A DNA stretch of 41,041 nucleotides, taken from positions 1 to 41,041 of the IMG/VR virus record IMGVR_UViG_3300011189_000017; one strand, 5' to 3'. This document shows positions 1 to 7,602 of this stretch, piece after piece. The notes beneath the pieces are model-generated. The model worked only from the letters and a program-made list of their open reading frames with translations, had not been told where the DNA came from and ran no database searches. Numbering within the stretch: the first letter of the stretch is position 1; each line of letters begins with the position of its first letter. This DNA is from a virus. Both the position numbers and the translations under genes were made by a program.

Positions 1-103
1 CTGCTTGTTCTACTTCTACTTCTGTTTTTACTGTATTTTTTTCTATAGCTTCTATATTATTTTTAGCATTAGTAGTTATAAGACTTCTTACTATAATGAT
101 CAT
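1..103 (-). CDS. Probable N-terminal fragment of an unknown protein, cut by the left edge
   Basis: Reading the minus strand from an ATG at 103 to the window edge gives about 34 uninterrupted residues. They begin MIIIVRSLITTNAK and continue with a Lys/Glu-rich stretch that looks like coding sequence rather than noise. The frame is open upstream to about 154, but no better start is visible and no clear Shine-Dalgarno lies before the ATG. If real, it is transcribed away from the + strand structural genes, making 104-654 a divergent intergenic region. No family is recognised from this fragment. Confidence 0.3.
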   Translation of the reverse strand, partial: MIIIVRSLITTNAKNNIEAIEKNTVKTEVEVEQA

Positions 104-654
104 ATCTAAGAGTAAGATATATATAATTGATCCCTTATAGGTAATACTTAAGTGTTATATCTATAAGAAGAACCGGTCTCCTAAGAAAAGTAACTCTTCT
201 CTTCTTAGATCCATGCAGAACTTCCTTTATACGAATTCGATCCTTAAAGGATCACCGGTCTTCTCTTAGTAGAGATCCATGCAGTCTTACTTAGCTTGGA
301 GTTCGTATAGATAAACACGTTAGTAGGATGTAAATGATGATACTAGAACAGTTCCTACTTCTTATCAGGAGCTTTTTGTAAAAGGAAGCCGATAAACCTA
401 ATTACCTTCACTGTTCAGGGAAGGATGTTTCTCACTTACAAGAACCAAATGAAGGCTACATTATATTCTCAGAGTTTTCAGAAAGGACAGGAACCTACTT
501 CTTATTGAGATACGGGTCTTCAACCTTGATATTAAAACAAAAGCCTTAGAAGCCTTCTTAGCGAGTTAAGGTATTTCGACTGAAACCTAAATTCTATTTA
601 TATTTTCGAGTAGGTGGTAGATACTTCCTACTTCCTTTATAGAGATCTTTAATT
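104..654. other. Repeat-rich non-coding region of about 550 bp
   Basis: No ORF of useful length lies here on either strand. It holds several short repeats: ACCGGTCT at 172 and 254, AGATCCATGCAG at 207-218 and 273-284, CCTACTTCTTAT at 354-365 and 494-505, and ACTTCCTTTATA at 220-231 and 630-641. It also holds the near-perfect palindrome GATCCTT-A-AAGGATC at 239-253. A TATAAATAGAA sequence on the minus strand (about 592-602) resembles a T4-type late promoter. No tRNA cloverleaf is apparent. It may contain promoters, a small RNA or an origin-like element; nothing seen decides between these. Confidence 0.5.
207..284 (+). repeat. Partially duplicated segment
   Basis: AGATCCATGCAG occurs at 207-218 and 273-284. 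Each copy is preceded by ACCGGTCT (172-179 and 254-261) and by a TCTCTTAG/TTCTTAG run. The second copy looks like the first with about 16 bases deleted between the two shared blocks. This suggests a partial tandem duplication in the untranscribed or leader region. Confidence 0.5.
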
Positions 655-1539
655 ATGCAATATCCCAGAGGCAAAATCATGGGGTCAGAAGATCTGGCTC
701 TTGCCCTAGTAGATGGAAATGATAATCCTACAGACGCTTATGAGATTTCCTATGCTATCTATCAGGTAACATCTTTTGGGGAAGTCCCTGTTGGTACTAC
801 GGTCCGGCAACCAGTTCATCCCGAACTGGGAATGTACTATGCTTCTTTTCAGATCCCCGAGAACGCTGATCTAGGTAAGTACCGAATACGATGGACCTTC
901 CAGCAGAGCACCACATCCCCTCAGAACACAGTTATGGAAGAGTTCCACATCGTTGAGGAAGAAACCTTTCAGAGTTCCCTGTGGACCCCCATACAGGCGG
1001 ATATGATCCGAAGATTGAGGATACTTTTGAGAGACAACGCTCCTGACAGAAATTACCATTTTAGGCCTCCTACCAGTGAAGGCACGATGAGCGAGAAGAA
1101 TCGAGTTTTCTCTTTTATCTGGACTGACGAAGAATTAATCGAATACATGGAAAGGGGAGTTGACTTTATTAACCTCTGGCCACCTGAGACGCATTGGAAT
1201 TCTATCGACTATATGGTTAAAGCAAAACCTGCATGGAGACAGATGATATTAATGGCAGGAATCGCACACGCTACAATGGCTTTGGCTTTGAATTGGATCG
1301 CTGACGAATTCGACTACTCAATTGGAGGTATTTCTCTCAGTATTGAAAAGAGTTCCAAATATGAAGGCATTAAAAACAATGCGGAGAGCCAGCTAGATAA
1401 AATGCTGGAAGCAAAGACTCGAACTGTAAAAATCATACGGGGTCTACAGCAGAGTAGGTACGGTATAGGAGTGAGGTCGGCCTGGGGACCCGCCACGGGT
1501 TCGGGAGTGCTTACACCCGCAAAATACCTAGGTTTATAA
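655..1539 (+). CDS. Ig-like phage structural protein (putative virion protein)
   Basis: This 294-residue protein has a beta-rich N-terminal part (about 1-100). Its pattern of YxRGxxxGSEDLALxL, then DAYEISYAIY and GKYRIRWTF, resembles Ig-like or fibronectin-like virion proteins of large phages. The C-terminal part is helical and ends with a short Gly-rich tail. No signal peptide or membrane segment is present. The start at 655 is chosen because the conserved-looking N-terminal block begins there; an internal ATG at 679 (AGAGG 7 nt upstream) is possible. A strong hairpin terminator follows at 1552. The structural role is inferred from sequence style and from the neighbouring tail genes. The exact position in the virion is unknown. 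Confidence 0.6.
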   Translation: MQYPRGKIMGSEDLALALVDGNDNPTDAYEISYAIYQVTSFGEVPVGTTVRQPVHPELGMYYASFQIPENADLGKYRIRWTFQQSTTSPQNTVMEEFHIVEEETFQSSLWTPIQADMIRRLRILLRDNAPDRNYHFRPPTSEGTMSEKNRVFSFIWTDEELIEYMERGVDFINLWPPETHWNSIDYMVKAKPAWRQMILMAGIAHATMALALNWIADEFDYSIGGISLSIEKSSKYEGIKNNAESQLDKMLEAKTRTVKIIRGLQQSRYGIGVRSAWGPATGSGVLTPAKYLGL

Positions 1540-1551
1540 AGCACTTACGGG

Positions 1552-1580
1552 GGTTTTGTTTACGAAACAAAACCTTTCTT
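1552..1580 (+). terminator. Rho-independent terminator
   Basis: A perfect 10-bp stem, GGTTTTGTTT / AAACAAAACC (1552-1561 / 1565-1574) with a 3-nt ACG loop, is followed by TTTCTT. It lies 13 bases after the stop of the upstream structural gene and separates it from the endonuclease gene. Confidence 0.8.
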
Positions 1581-1703
1581 CGGACAGTTTTTGAAATTTT
1601 GCTTCAAATCTAGTTATTTCACTCCGTGTCGGAATTGCTGTGGATTTCTATTCGTTACTATAGTAGAATAATCAATAACAGTTTTCCTTTTGGAGTATGC
1701 CCA

Positions 1704-3095
1704 ATGTTACGAACGTATGAAGACTTAGATGAAGTAAAGTGCCCCGCATGTAACAAGACCCAATTCAAATCCAGAAAATCTTTTGGTTCTCATTGTTCTA
1801 GGTGTCCTGAATGGAACGCCAAGATCAGAGTAACTTCAAAGGATTATAATTTTGATGCCTACCTAAAAATTGGTAGGTATTCTCCCCAAGCAGAAGAAGG
1901 AATAGATTATGTGTATTGTCGAATCTGTGAAGAGAATGGAATTTCTGTTCGGAAAAGGATCATTAACCACCATGTAAAAAGCGAACATGGTCTATCTAAG
2001 GACCAATACCTTTCTCTTTATCCTGATGCCCCTACTAATTGTTCTGGCATCCAGAAAAAAAGAGTAGCTACCGTCAGAGACAAGTATGGTGTCGACAATG
2101 TTTTTCAAGCAGAAGAAATCAAAGATAAATTCGATGTGACCGAAACCGCGTGGTCTCCAGAAGCCCGTGAGAAGCGTTCTAAGACCAACTTTGATAAGTA
2201 CGGTCATGAGAACCCTCTAGGCGGTAAGGAAGGCTCTGAGAGGGCGCAGAAAGGAATGCTTGCTAACCATGGGGTTCGGAATCCTCAACAAGATCCTGAA
2301 ATTAGAAAAAGGACGTTGAAAACTACCGAAAAAAGATATGGCGATAAATATTTTTTCAGAACTGAAGAATTTCGAGAAAAATTTATTCAAGCGTGTCAGG
2401 AAAAATGGGGTACTGACCATCATATGCAAAACGAAGAATTTTATGAGCTTTTCCGTCAAAATTTTGAGTCGACACATGGAGAAGGCATTGATAGTCCTAT
2501 GAAGATAGAAGGAGCCTGGGAAAGGTTAGTAGAAGGGTTCGTAGAGAAATTTGGTGTAGAACACCCTTTGCAATTACCCAAATTTATTGAGAAAAGAAGA
2601 AAGACTTGTGATGATAAATATGGCTATTACAATGTATCTAAGTCTCCTAAAATAAAAGAGAAGATCCGTACTATTTGGATCGAGAACTACGGAGTTCCTT
2701 TTCCGCCGCAAAGTCAAAATATCGCATTACCTACTTCTATTGAGATAAAGATAGACGAGGCTACTTCAGATCATGTTCTTTATACAGGGGAGTTTACCTA
2801 CTGGATTGATGGAAAGAATCCTGATTTTGTTGTCCTTGACGAAGCAGATTTATTAAGGTACCGGGAAGGTGCCGAAGTTCAAGATCTAAATCCCTATGCG
2901 GTAGTCGAAGCTTTCGGGGATCATTGGCATTCTAAAAAATTTACTGGTCAGGAAGGGTACGCCCACCAGAAAGAGCGCGAAGAGTTTTTCCAAAGTAGAG
3001 GATTTGACTGTCTTACTCTTTGGGGAAGTGAAATTAGAAAATTAGACCATAATGAGATAAAGGAACAGATAGATGCTCTTGCAAAGATAGCATAG
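1704..3095 (+). CDS. Homing-type endonuclease: zinc fingers, repeated DNA-binding modules, Vsr-like nuclease domain
   Basis: The ATG at 1704 (GGAG 8 nt upstream) gives 463 residues; an upstream GTG at 1626 lacks a ribosome-binding site. The N-terminus has a CxxC...HxxxC finger (from about residue 12). A second C-x2-C...H-x4-H unit follows, ending in GLSKDQYLSLYP, like Ros/MucR fingers. The middle holds about six degenerate repeats of the form KYGVxNxxQxxEIxxKxxxT, a module seen in phage homing endonucleases. The C-terminal ~90 residues contain VVEAFGDHWHSKK and end GFDCLTLWGSEI, the signature of Vsr/EDxHD-type nucleases. It stands between structural genes behind a terminator, as free-standing homing genes usually do. 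Family membership is strong; the target site is unknown. Confidence 0.8.
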   Translation: MLRTYEDLDEVKCPACNKTQFKSRKSFGSHCSRCPEWNAKIRVTSKDYNFDAYLKIGRYSPQAEEGIDYVYCRICEENGISVRKRIINHHVKSEHGLSKDQYLSLYPDAPTNCSGIQKKRVATVRDKYGVDNVFQAEEIKDKFDVTETAWSPEAREKRSKTNFDKYGHENPLGGKEGSERAQKGMLANHGVRNPQQDPEIRKRTLKTTEKRYGDKYFFRTEEFREKFIQACQEKWGTDHHMQNEEFYELFRQNFESTHGEGIDSPMKIEGAWERLVEGFVEKFGVEHPLQLPKFIEKRRKTCDDKYGYYNVSKSPKIKEKIRTIWIENYGVPFPPQSQNIALPTSIEIKIDEATSDHVLYTGEFTYWIDGKNPDFVVLDEADLLRYREGAEVQDLNPYAVVEAFGDHWHSKKFTGQEGYAHQKEREEFFQSRGFDCLTLWGSEIRKLDHNEIKEQIDALAKIA

Positions 3096-3178
3096 ATCTT
3101 CGTAATAGGATTCTGATACTACTAAGTTTTTCCTAAAAATAATAATAACTATTCAAATCATTAAGGGATCTGATACCT

Positions 3179-3619
3179 ATGCCAACATTAAAAGAACAAC
3201 TTATTAGCTTGGGATTAACGAATCCCGAACTAAGGGATCATCTTCGTCCTATTCTTGATTCTCTATCCTCTGAGGTATCTCTTTTAAGAGGGCATCCTAT
3301 TCAGCAAATAGGCAAGGATACCTTTGTTTATTGTGATACGGGGGAGCCTACGGTCGAGACATGGAAAGATAGACCTTGTGGTCACTGCGGGCAGCACAAC
3401 ACTCCCGAAGGTCATGACGCTTGTTTTGGGACTCTCCCCGGACCTATTCAGAATGCTTGCTGTGGTCACGGCGAACCTGGCACCTCATATATACAGTTCG
3501 AGGATGGTTCAAACCTGAGAGGTTATATAGCCCTTTCGTGGGTACAAGCCGTCAAGAAAAATAAGAGAATCTCTAACCGCGTTCTCCAAAGTTCACTAAA
3601 CCTTCGAGATCATTCGTAA
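3179..3619 (+). CDS. Cys-rich zinc-binding phage protein with NPELR N-terminal motif
   Basis: This 146-residue protein has two visible parts. Residues 1-28 carry the motif LKEQLISLG, TNPELRDH, LRPIL that recurs at 13252 and 25144. Residues about 63-110 form a probable metal site: CGHCGQHNTPEGHDAC and then NACCGHG, followed by a short beta segment (YIQFEDGSNLRGYIAL). The CCGHG block is reminiscent of small tailed-phage proteins of unknown function. AAGGGA lies upstream of the ATG. A bidirectional terminator follows before the convergent minus-strand gene. The role is unknown. The N-terminal motif may be a targeting or processing tag (inference). Confidence 0.6.
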   Translation: MPTLKEQLISLGLTNPELRDHLRPILDSLSSEVSLLRGHPIQQIGKDTFVYCDTGEPTVETWKDRPCGHCGQHNTPEGHDACFGTLPGPIQNACCGHGEPGTSYIQFEDGSNLRGYIALSWVQAVKKNKRISNRVLQSSLNLRDHS

Positions 3620-3691
3620 TAAGAGCTAAGGATGCTATTCCTTATCACCTTGGTAATTATAACGTAAGGTAACACCTGTTTTTTCCAAAAG

Positions 3692-3733
3692 AAAACCCCG
3701 CTTCCTACTTAAAGGTTGCGGGGTTTTCTTTTT
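3692..3733. terminator. Bidirectional rho-independent terminator
   Basis: The stem AAAACCCCGC (3692-3701) / GCGGGGTTTT (3718-3727) is followed by CTTTTT on the + strand and preceded by A-rich sequence that serves the minus strand. It sits between convergent genes ending at 3619 (+) and 3747 (-). Confidence 0.85.
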
Positions 3734-3746
3734 GGTTCCTAACTTC

Positions 3747-4175
3747 TTAGGACATGGGAGCGAACTCCACGATCTTGGCCCGACCTTTCGGCTTACGGGC
3801 AATGATGTTCTGAGACTCCAGCTCGTTATAGGCATCGCTAACCTTGTTGGAGGTCAGCTCCGTTTTCTCACGGATCACTTTATACGAAGGAGTAGCATCC
3901 GGATCCTCATCCTTGTGTTCCTTCCGATACTGGCGAAGGTACTGATAGAGCTTCTGAGCATCGGGACTCACTTTCTCGGTACGATCATTCACATTGGGAA
4001 GAGGGGATTCCGAAGTTTTCTCATCAGAAGGTGAAGTGGTGGTAGTGGTAGTGGTTGCAAAAGCCTGTTCCATCTTCTGCTCCCACGCGGACAGGCGAGC
4101 TTCCACCTGCTTCTCCACTTCTTTCTTGATCATTCCGATAATGCCTTCTTTCATCGTTTCAAATACGTCGCTCAT
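3747..4175 (-). CDS. Winged-helix DNA-binding protein with coiled-coil N-terminus
   Basis: This is a 142-residue minus-strand protein. Residues 1-40 are an amphipathic, probably coiled-coil helix (MKEGIIGMIKKEVEKQVEARL). A flexible linker with seven consecutive threonines follows. The C-terminal ~75 residues (KLYQYLRQYRKEH through VIREKTELTSNKVSDAYNELESQNIIARKPKGRAKI) read as a winged helix with recognition helix and basic wing. It has a good GGGAG ribosome-binding site and a sigma70-like promoter at 4280-4308, so host RNA polymerase could transcribe it early. A repressor or other regulatory DNA-binding role is likely; it is one of only a few minus-strand genes here. The threonine run is encoded by a (GTG/GTA)n-type tract that could be slippage-prone. 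Confidence 0.65.
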   Translation of the reverse strand: MSDVFETMKEGIIGMIKKEVEKQVEARLSAWEQKMEQAFATTTTTTTSPSDEKTSESPLPNVNDRTEKVSPDAQKLYQYLRQYRKEHKDEDPDATPSYKVIREKTELTSNKVSDAYNELESQNIIARKPKGRAKIVEFAPMS

Positions 4176-4279
4176 GGGTATTCTCCCGGTGAGGTTGGTA
4201 CTTCTTGGTTATGTAAGCGCCCTTCCCCTTATGGGAAAGCAACACTTTCGATGCGGACGATCTGTTTCGCCCACATTTA

Positions 4280-4308
4280 TAATATAATCACACTAAATCA
4301 CTTGTCAA
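4280..4308 (-). promoter_or_regulatory. Sigma70-like promoter for the winged-helix gene
   Basis: On the minus strand TTGACA (4308-4303) is followed after 16-18 nt by TATATT/TATTAT (4279-4286). The predicted 5' leader of about 100 nt contains a small hairpin (CTTTCCC-ATAA-GGGGAAG) before the GGGAG ribosome-binding site. Confidence 0.6.
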
Positions 4309-4389
4309 GAAGAAAATTTAGATAGGTAGATCTCAAGAATCTTTTTATGGTCACTAAGTAATAACTGGATTGGGCATTAGAAGCCTACA

Positions 4390-4403
4390 TATAAATAGAG
4401 GGT
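4390..4403 (+). promoter_or_regulatory. T4-late-like promoter box TATAAATAGAGGGT
   Basis: TATAAATA at 4390-4397 matches the T4-type late promoter consensus and is followed by GAGGGT. The same 14 bases occur at 25089-25102. It lies 11 bases before the ATG of the gene at 4414. Recognition by a phage late sigma factor is inferred. Confidence 0.5.
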
Positions 4404-4413
4404 AATAATAATT

Positions 4414-5136
4414 ATGAGTGATTCCATCGACCATAAGAAGCTGGTAGTTTCTGCTATCAAAAAAGCAACCACCAACAAAGATGTTATCTCCGTTGAGAGG
4501 TTCGCAGGATTTCTGGCTTTCTTTCTGGCCTTAGGAACGGTTTTTCGTCTTATAGAGGAAGAACAGGTTCCTCAAGGAAGGGAGAGTGAAGTTAAATCAC
4601 ATGTTCAGCGGGGAGTAAATTTTGCTAAACGAGAACGTGCCCAAATAGCAGAAGCAACCAAAGCGTATTTTGGGGACTATGCAGGTAAAATGCGGTTCCG
4701 GACTCTTTATCGTAAATTGCTTCGCGGTAAAAAGGTGTCGACCTTTATTATTAGACTAACAGATTTGATGGAGGCACTTCTCCCTCGTTTGATGCGAGAT
4801 ATGTCTACCGTCAGAGAAATCTTTTCGGGCAGATCTCTTATTACTATCCGTCAAATAGACAAAGCACTGGTAGAAGAGGGATCGTTAGCTCGACTGCATA
4901 AATTAGCTGCTATGTCCCCTGCCCCTGGATTGGCAAAAGAACACCAGTGGATCGTAAAAGCAGCTTCTATATTTGATGTAGGAATTTCCGAAGTTGAAGT
5001 GGTAGCTTCGATGGCGGGAGACGCAAAGGATCTGGCAACGGAACTACAGAAGATCAAAAACCGTTTGTCTTCTCTCGATCCTACCTCTAAAGACGCTGTT
5101 ACCCTAGAGTCTCGAAGACGTGTAAAGCCAACGTAG
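4414..5136 (+). CDS. Hypothetical helical protein
   Basis: This 240-residue protein is predominantly helical. A hydrophobic stretch, FAGFLAFFLALGTVF (about 32-46), could be a buried helix or a single membrane-associated segment. Basic helices follow (KLLRGKKVSTFIIRL), and the C-terminal region is Ala/Leu-rich. No catalytic motif is recognised. It sits directly downstream of a late-promoter-like box, which suggests late expression and perhaps a virion or assembly role. The 3' end overlaps an alternative frame that seems to continue the downstream helicase sequence, so the junction near 5090-5136 may be a recombination or deletion point. Confidence 0.6.
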   Translation: MSDSIDHKKLVVSAIKKATTNKDVISVERFAGFLAFFLALGTVFRLIEEEQVPQGRESEVKSHVQRGVNFAKRERAQIAEATKAYFGDYAGKMRFRTLYRKLLRGKKVSTFIIRLTDLMEALLPRLMRDMSTVREIFSGRSLITIRQIDKALVEEGSLARLHKLAAMSPAPGLAKEHQWIVKAASIFDVGISEVEVVASMAGDAKDLATELQKIKNRLSSLDPTSKDAVTLESRRRVKPT

Positions 5137-5165
5137 ATCAGAAAGGGGAAGGGAGAATTTCTGAA

Positions 5166-6380
5166 ATGGTATTGCCTACCATGCAAGATTGTTCTGAATA
5201 TACAGCTACAGTTATTAAGGACCAGATTGATAACGAAGAATTAGGAATGACGTATGATGATTTTGGAGTTGCCTGCAGAACTACCCGAGAACTTTTGTAT
5301 TTCACATCTGCACTTATCGAAAAAGGAATTCCTTTCCGAAGTAAAAAGCATCCTTTCAAGGGTCCTGTAATGAGAGGTCTAATTCCTTTGTTGGGAATTA
5401 TGAGCCCGGAGGAAAGGACAGACGAAGAAATCAATGAGGCGGTTATTCAAGGGGTTAAGAGTCCTGATTTTGGTCTTAGCCCTTATACCATGCGGGATAA
5501 ATTGGATAAACTTGCTACCGGCATGAATTATTATGAGTTCTTCGTAGAGAAGAAGGGGTATAGAAAAGTATACAGTGGCGGCAAATGGGGAGACAGGGCA
5601 AAAGCCTATGCTAAATTTCTCGAAAGTATTTACGGTCAAGCAGAAGATTTGGGACCAGAAGGCTCACTGGAAATTTTACTCAACTATGAAGGTCCTTTCG
5701 GATCTATGGTCGAGTCCATGATCGAGTCCGTTAAAAATGATCCTCAAGCTATCGAGACCATCCTTGATGAGAATTTAGATGCAGATGTTGCCAGCGATTC
5801 TATAATCAGGGATTACGCTCTACAACCCTTAGATCCTTTCCGAAGTGTTCTTGAACATTTTGATAGTGTTGATGAAGCTTTTAACTATGTACAGACAGTT
5901 ATTAAAAAATCAGAAGCCCTGTCTAAATCCACAAATCCTAGCGATCCTTCTTATAACGAACCCGCAGTATCTTTGGATACGGTTCACGGTTGGAAAGGTC
6001 TAGAAGCCAAACAAGTTTTTGTTCCTATGTATGAATCGGGTGCAGGAGGATTTCCTCATAATAGAAGCGCACAGGATGAAGATCTATTAGCTTCGGAAAG
6101 AAGACTGGCTTATGTTGCCATTACTAGGGGAGAAGATGAGGTTACAATTCTTAGACCTCAAATCAATCCTCTTTCGGAAAAGTTTCCAGTTACAAGAAGC
6201 AGGTTCGTTGATGAGGCTTGCATTCCAATTAAGGGTGAAAACTCAAAGACTTCTTCTGTTTCCAAAAGATCTAAACGAAGAATCCCCGATGATGTTCTAG
6301 AACATTTCATTAATGAGGATTATGACGAATTTTCCGAAGAACTTGAAATGCTAGAACAAGAAGCCGAAGGAGGCGAATAA
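5166..6380 (+). CDS. UvrD/PcrA-type helicase, C-terminal half only
   Basis: This 404-residue protein contains the second half of a superfamily 1A helicase. It has a motif IV region (VACRTTRELLYFTSALIEKGIPF, about 36-58), a 2B-like insertion, motif V (TVHGWKGLEAKQVFVP, about 272-287) and motif VI (RRLAYVAITRGEDEV, about 312-326). An acidic tail ends the protein. There is no Walker A (GxGKT), Walker B or Q motif, so the ATP-binding 1A/1B half is missing. The same frame is open about 80 bases upstream of the ATG and reads KANVDQKGEGRISE, plausible helicase sequence preceding motif IV. This points to a deletion or frameshift rather than a naturally short protein. It cannot be an active helicase alone unless the other half is supplied in trans. 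Confidence 0.75.
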   Translation: MVLPTMQDCSEYTATVIKDQIDNEELGMTYDDFGVACRTTRELLYFTSALIEKGIPFRSKKHPFKGPVMRGLIPLLGIMSPEERTDEEINEAVIQGVKSPDFGLSPYTMRDKLDKLATGMNYYEFFVEKKGYRKVYSGGKWGDRAKAYAKFLESIYGQAEDLGPEGSLEILLNYEGPFGSMVESMIESVKNDPQAIETILDENLDADVASDSIIRDYALQPLDPFRSVLEHFDSVDEAFNYVQTVIKKSEALSKSTNPSDPSYNEPAVSLDTVHGWKGLEAKQVFVPMYESGAGGFPHNRSAQDEDLLASERRLAYVAITRGEDEVTILRPQINPLSEKFPVTRSRFVDEACIPIKGENSKTSSVSKRSKRRIPDDVLEHFINEDYDEFSEELEMLEQEAEGGE

Positions 6381-7147
6381 TGTTTGTAGAAGCAGCTTAT
6401 GTTCAGATTAGTCGTGATGAATTAGAATTTTGGCTAGATGAGATCGGATTTCGAGGCAAATGGTATCTCAAAGAAAATAGGGCAGGTGTCTATGTTCTTC
6501 CCCTAAGCAAGCATGTAGGGGTTGTCCTATCGTCCACTATTGGCTCCCGAGACGATGCTATGGGTAAGGGCAAGGCTTCGATGAAACTACGCCTTGAGAG
6601 CCTTCACAACGGATATACCCTTAATAGAAAAGCGATGGGTCAAAACCATTTTAAGAGAACTAATAATTGGAAAGATACTTGGGAGAAGGGCGTTAAGCGT
6701 ATGAAAAGAGCTTATGTCTCGTCTCAAAGTTTTTACGACCGTCTTTCCCAAATCGAAGATAGAGAGAAGTATAAGCATGAATGGTTAAAAAAGATAGAAG
6801 CGTATCAGGGATGGGCGGACAATTCCTTTTTGAGATCTCTCCACGATAAGTTGGAAGGAGGTGGTATTCTGTCTTTCAAACAGGAAAGCGCTCTCCTAGA
6901 TGTTCTGGACGAAGCGCAGGATGAAGGACAAGACACCGAAGATGTTCAAAATCAAGAAGAGCATCGTCTAATTAGTCCTATGAGGAAAGTTTGGAAAGGG
7001 GCACAAAGAAAGGGGGATACTTGGACGATGGAGTTTGTGAAAAGTGTTGCAGACCAGATCGGATCCAAACGATCCCTGTCTACTCGTCAGATTAATGTCC
7101 TTAAAGATAAATTTCAGACCTATAAAGTGGATTGGCCTTCTTCCTAA
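6380..7147 (+). CDS. Conserved-type phage hypothetical protein
   Basis: This 255-residue protein overlaps the helicase stop by 1 nt with a strong GGAGG ribosome-binding site, so it is probably translationally coupled to it. The N-terminal ~115 residues (SRDELEFWLDEIGF; VGVVLSSTIGSRDDAMGKGKASMKL; LNRKAMGQNHFKRTNNW) form a compact alpha/beta domain. A second helical segment carries WADNSFLRSLHDKLEGGGILSFKQESALL, and a similar short helical unit ends the protein (SVADQIGSKRSLSTRQINVL), suggesting an internal repeat. Coupling to a helicase gene suggests a nucleic-acid role, but no catalytic motif is seen. Confidence 0.6.
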   Translation: MFVEAAYVQISRDELEFWLDEIGFRGKWYLKENRAGVYVLPLSKHVGVVLSSTIGSRDDAMGKGKASMKLRLESLHNGYTLNRKAMGQNHFKRTNNWKDTWEKGVKRMKRAYVSSQSFYDRLSQIEDREKYKHEWLKKIEAYQGWADNSFLRSLHDKLEGGGILSFKQESALLDVLDEAQDEGQDTEDVQNQEEHRLISPMRKVWKGAQRKGDTWTMEFVKSVADQIGSKRSLSTRQINVLKDKFQTYKVDWPSS

Positions 7148-7212
7148 AAGACCAGAATCTATTTATTTTCCGTCTCATTGAGATTTCCCTTCCCCCTTGA
7201 TTCGGAGAACCT

Positions 7213-7602
7213 ATGTCATCATTCTGGAATCAGCGTACTCTCCACTGCTATACCCCTATTTCTACTCCAGAACTGACGTTTTTCTATATACCTCTTACAG
7301 GTAATCAGCAGGTGTTACTCCGAAAGCAATACCCAGAGTTTGAGTTTATTTACGAACTTATGAAGTACGCTTTCTGTGAACGCCTGTTTTTATTTAAGGT
7401 CAATGATGATCTTGAAGAGGAAGACTCTTTTTTCTCTTGGCCATATAATCCCCCCTCACAAGAAGCGTTATTAGAAAACATTCCAAAATCCGTCGTGATT
7501 GAAGTAGGGGCTTCTATCTTAGGATGGAAAAGAACTCGCGATGAAACTCCAAAAAAATTCGTCAACAGGATCTTGGGAGAATTGCAGGTACTAAGGCTAT
7601 GA
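7213..7602 (+). CDS. Hypothetical protein upstream of the zinc-containing tail protein
   Basis: This 129-residue protein has a GGAG ribosome-binding site. It is aromatic-rich in its first half (TPELTFFYIPLTG, EFEFIYELMKYAF), with an acidic loop (NDDLEEEDSFF) and a basic C-terminal helix. It overlaps the next structural gene by 4 nt (ATGA). The tight coupling suggests a joint role in the same virion substructure, possibly as chaperone or partner. No family is recognised. Confidence 0.55.
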   Translation: MSSFWNQRTLHCYTPISTPELTFFYIPLTGNQQVLLRKQYPEFEFIYELMKYAFCERLFLFKVNDDLEEEDSFFSWPYNPPSQEALLENIPKSVVIEVGASILGWKRTRDETPKKFVNRILGELQVLRL

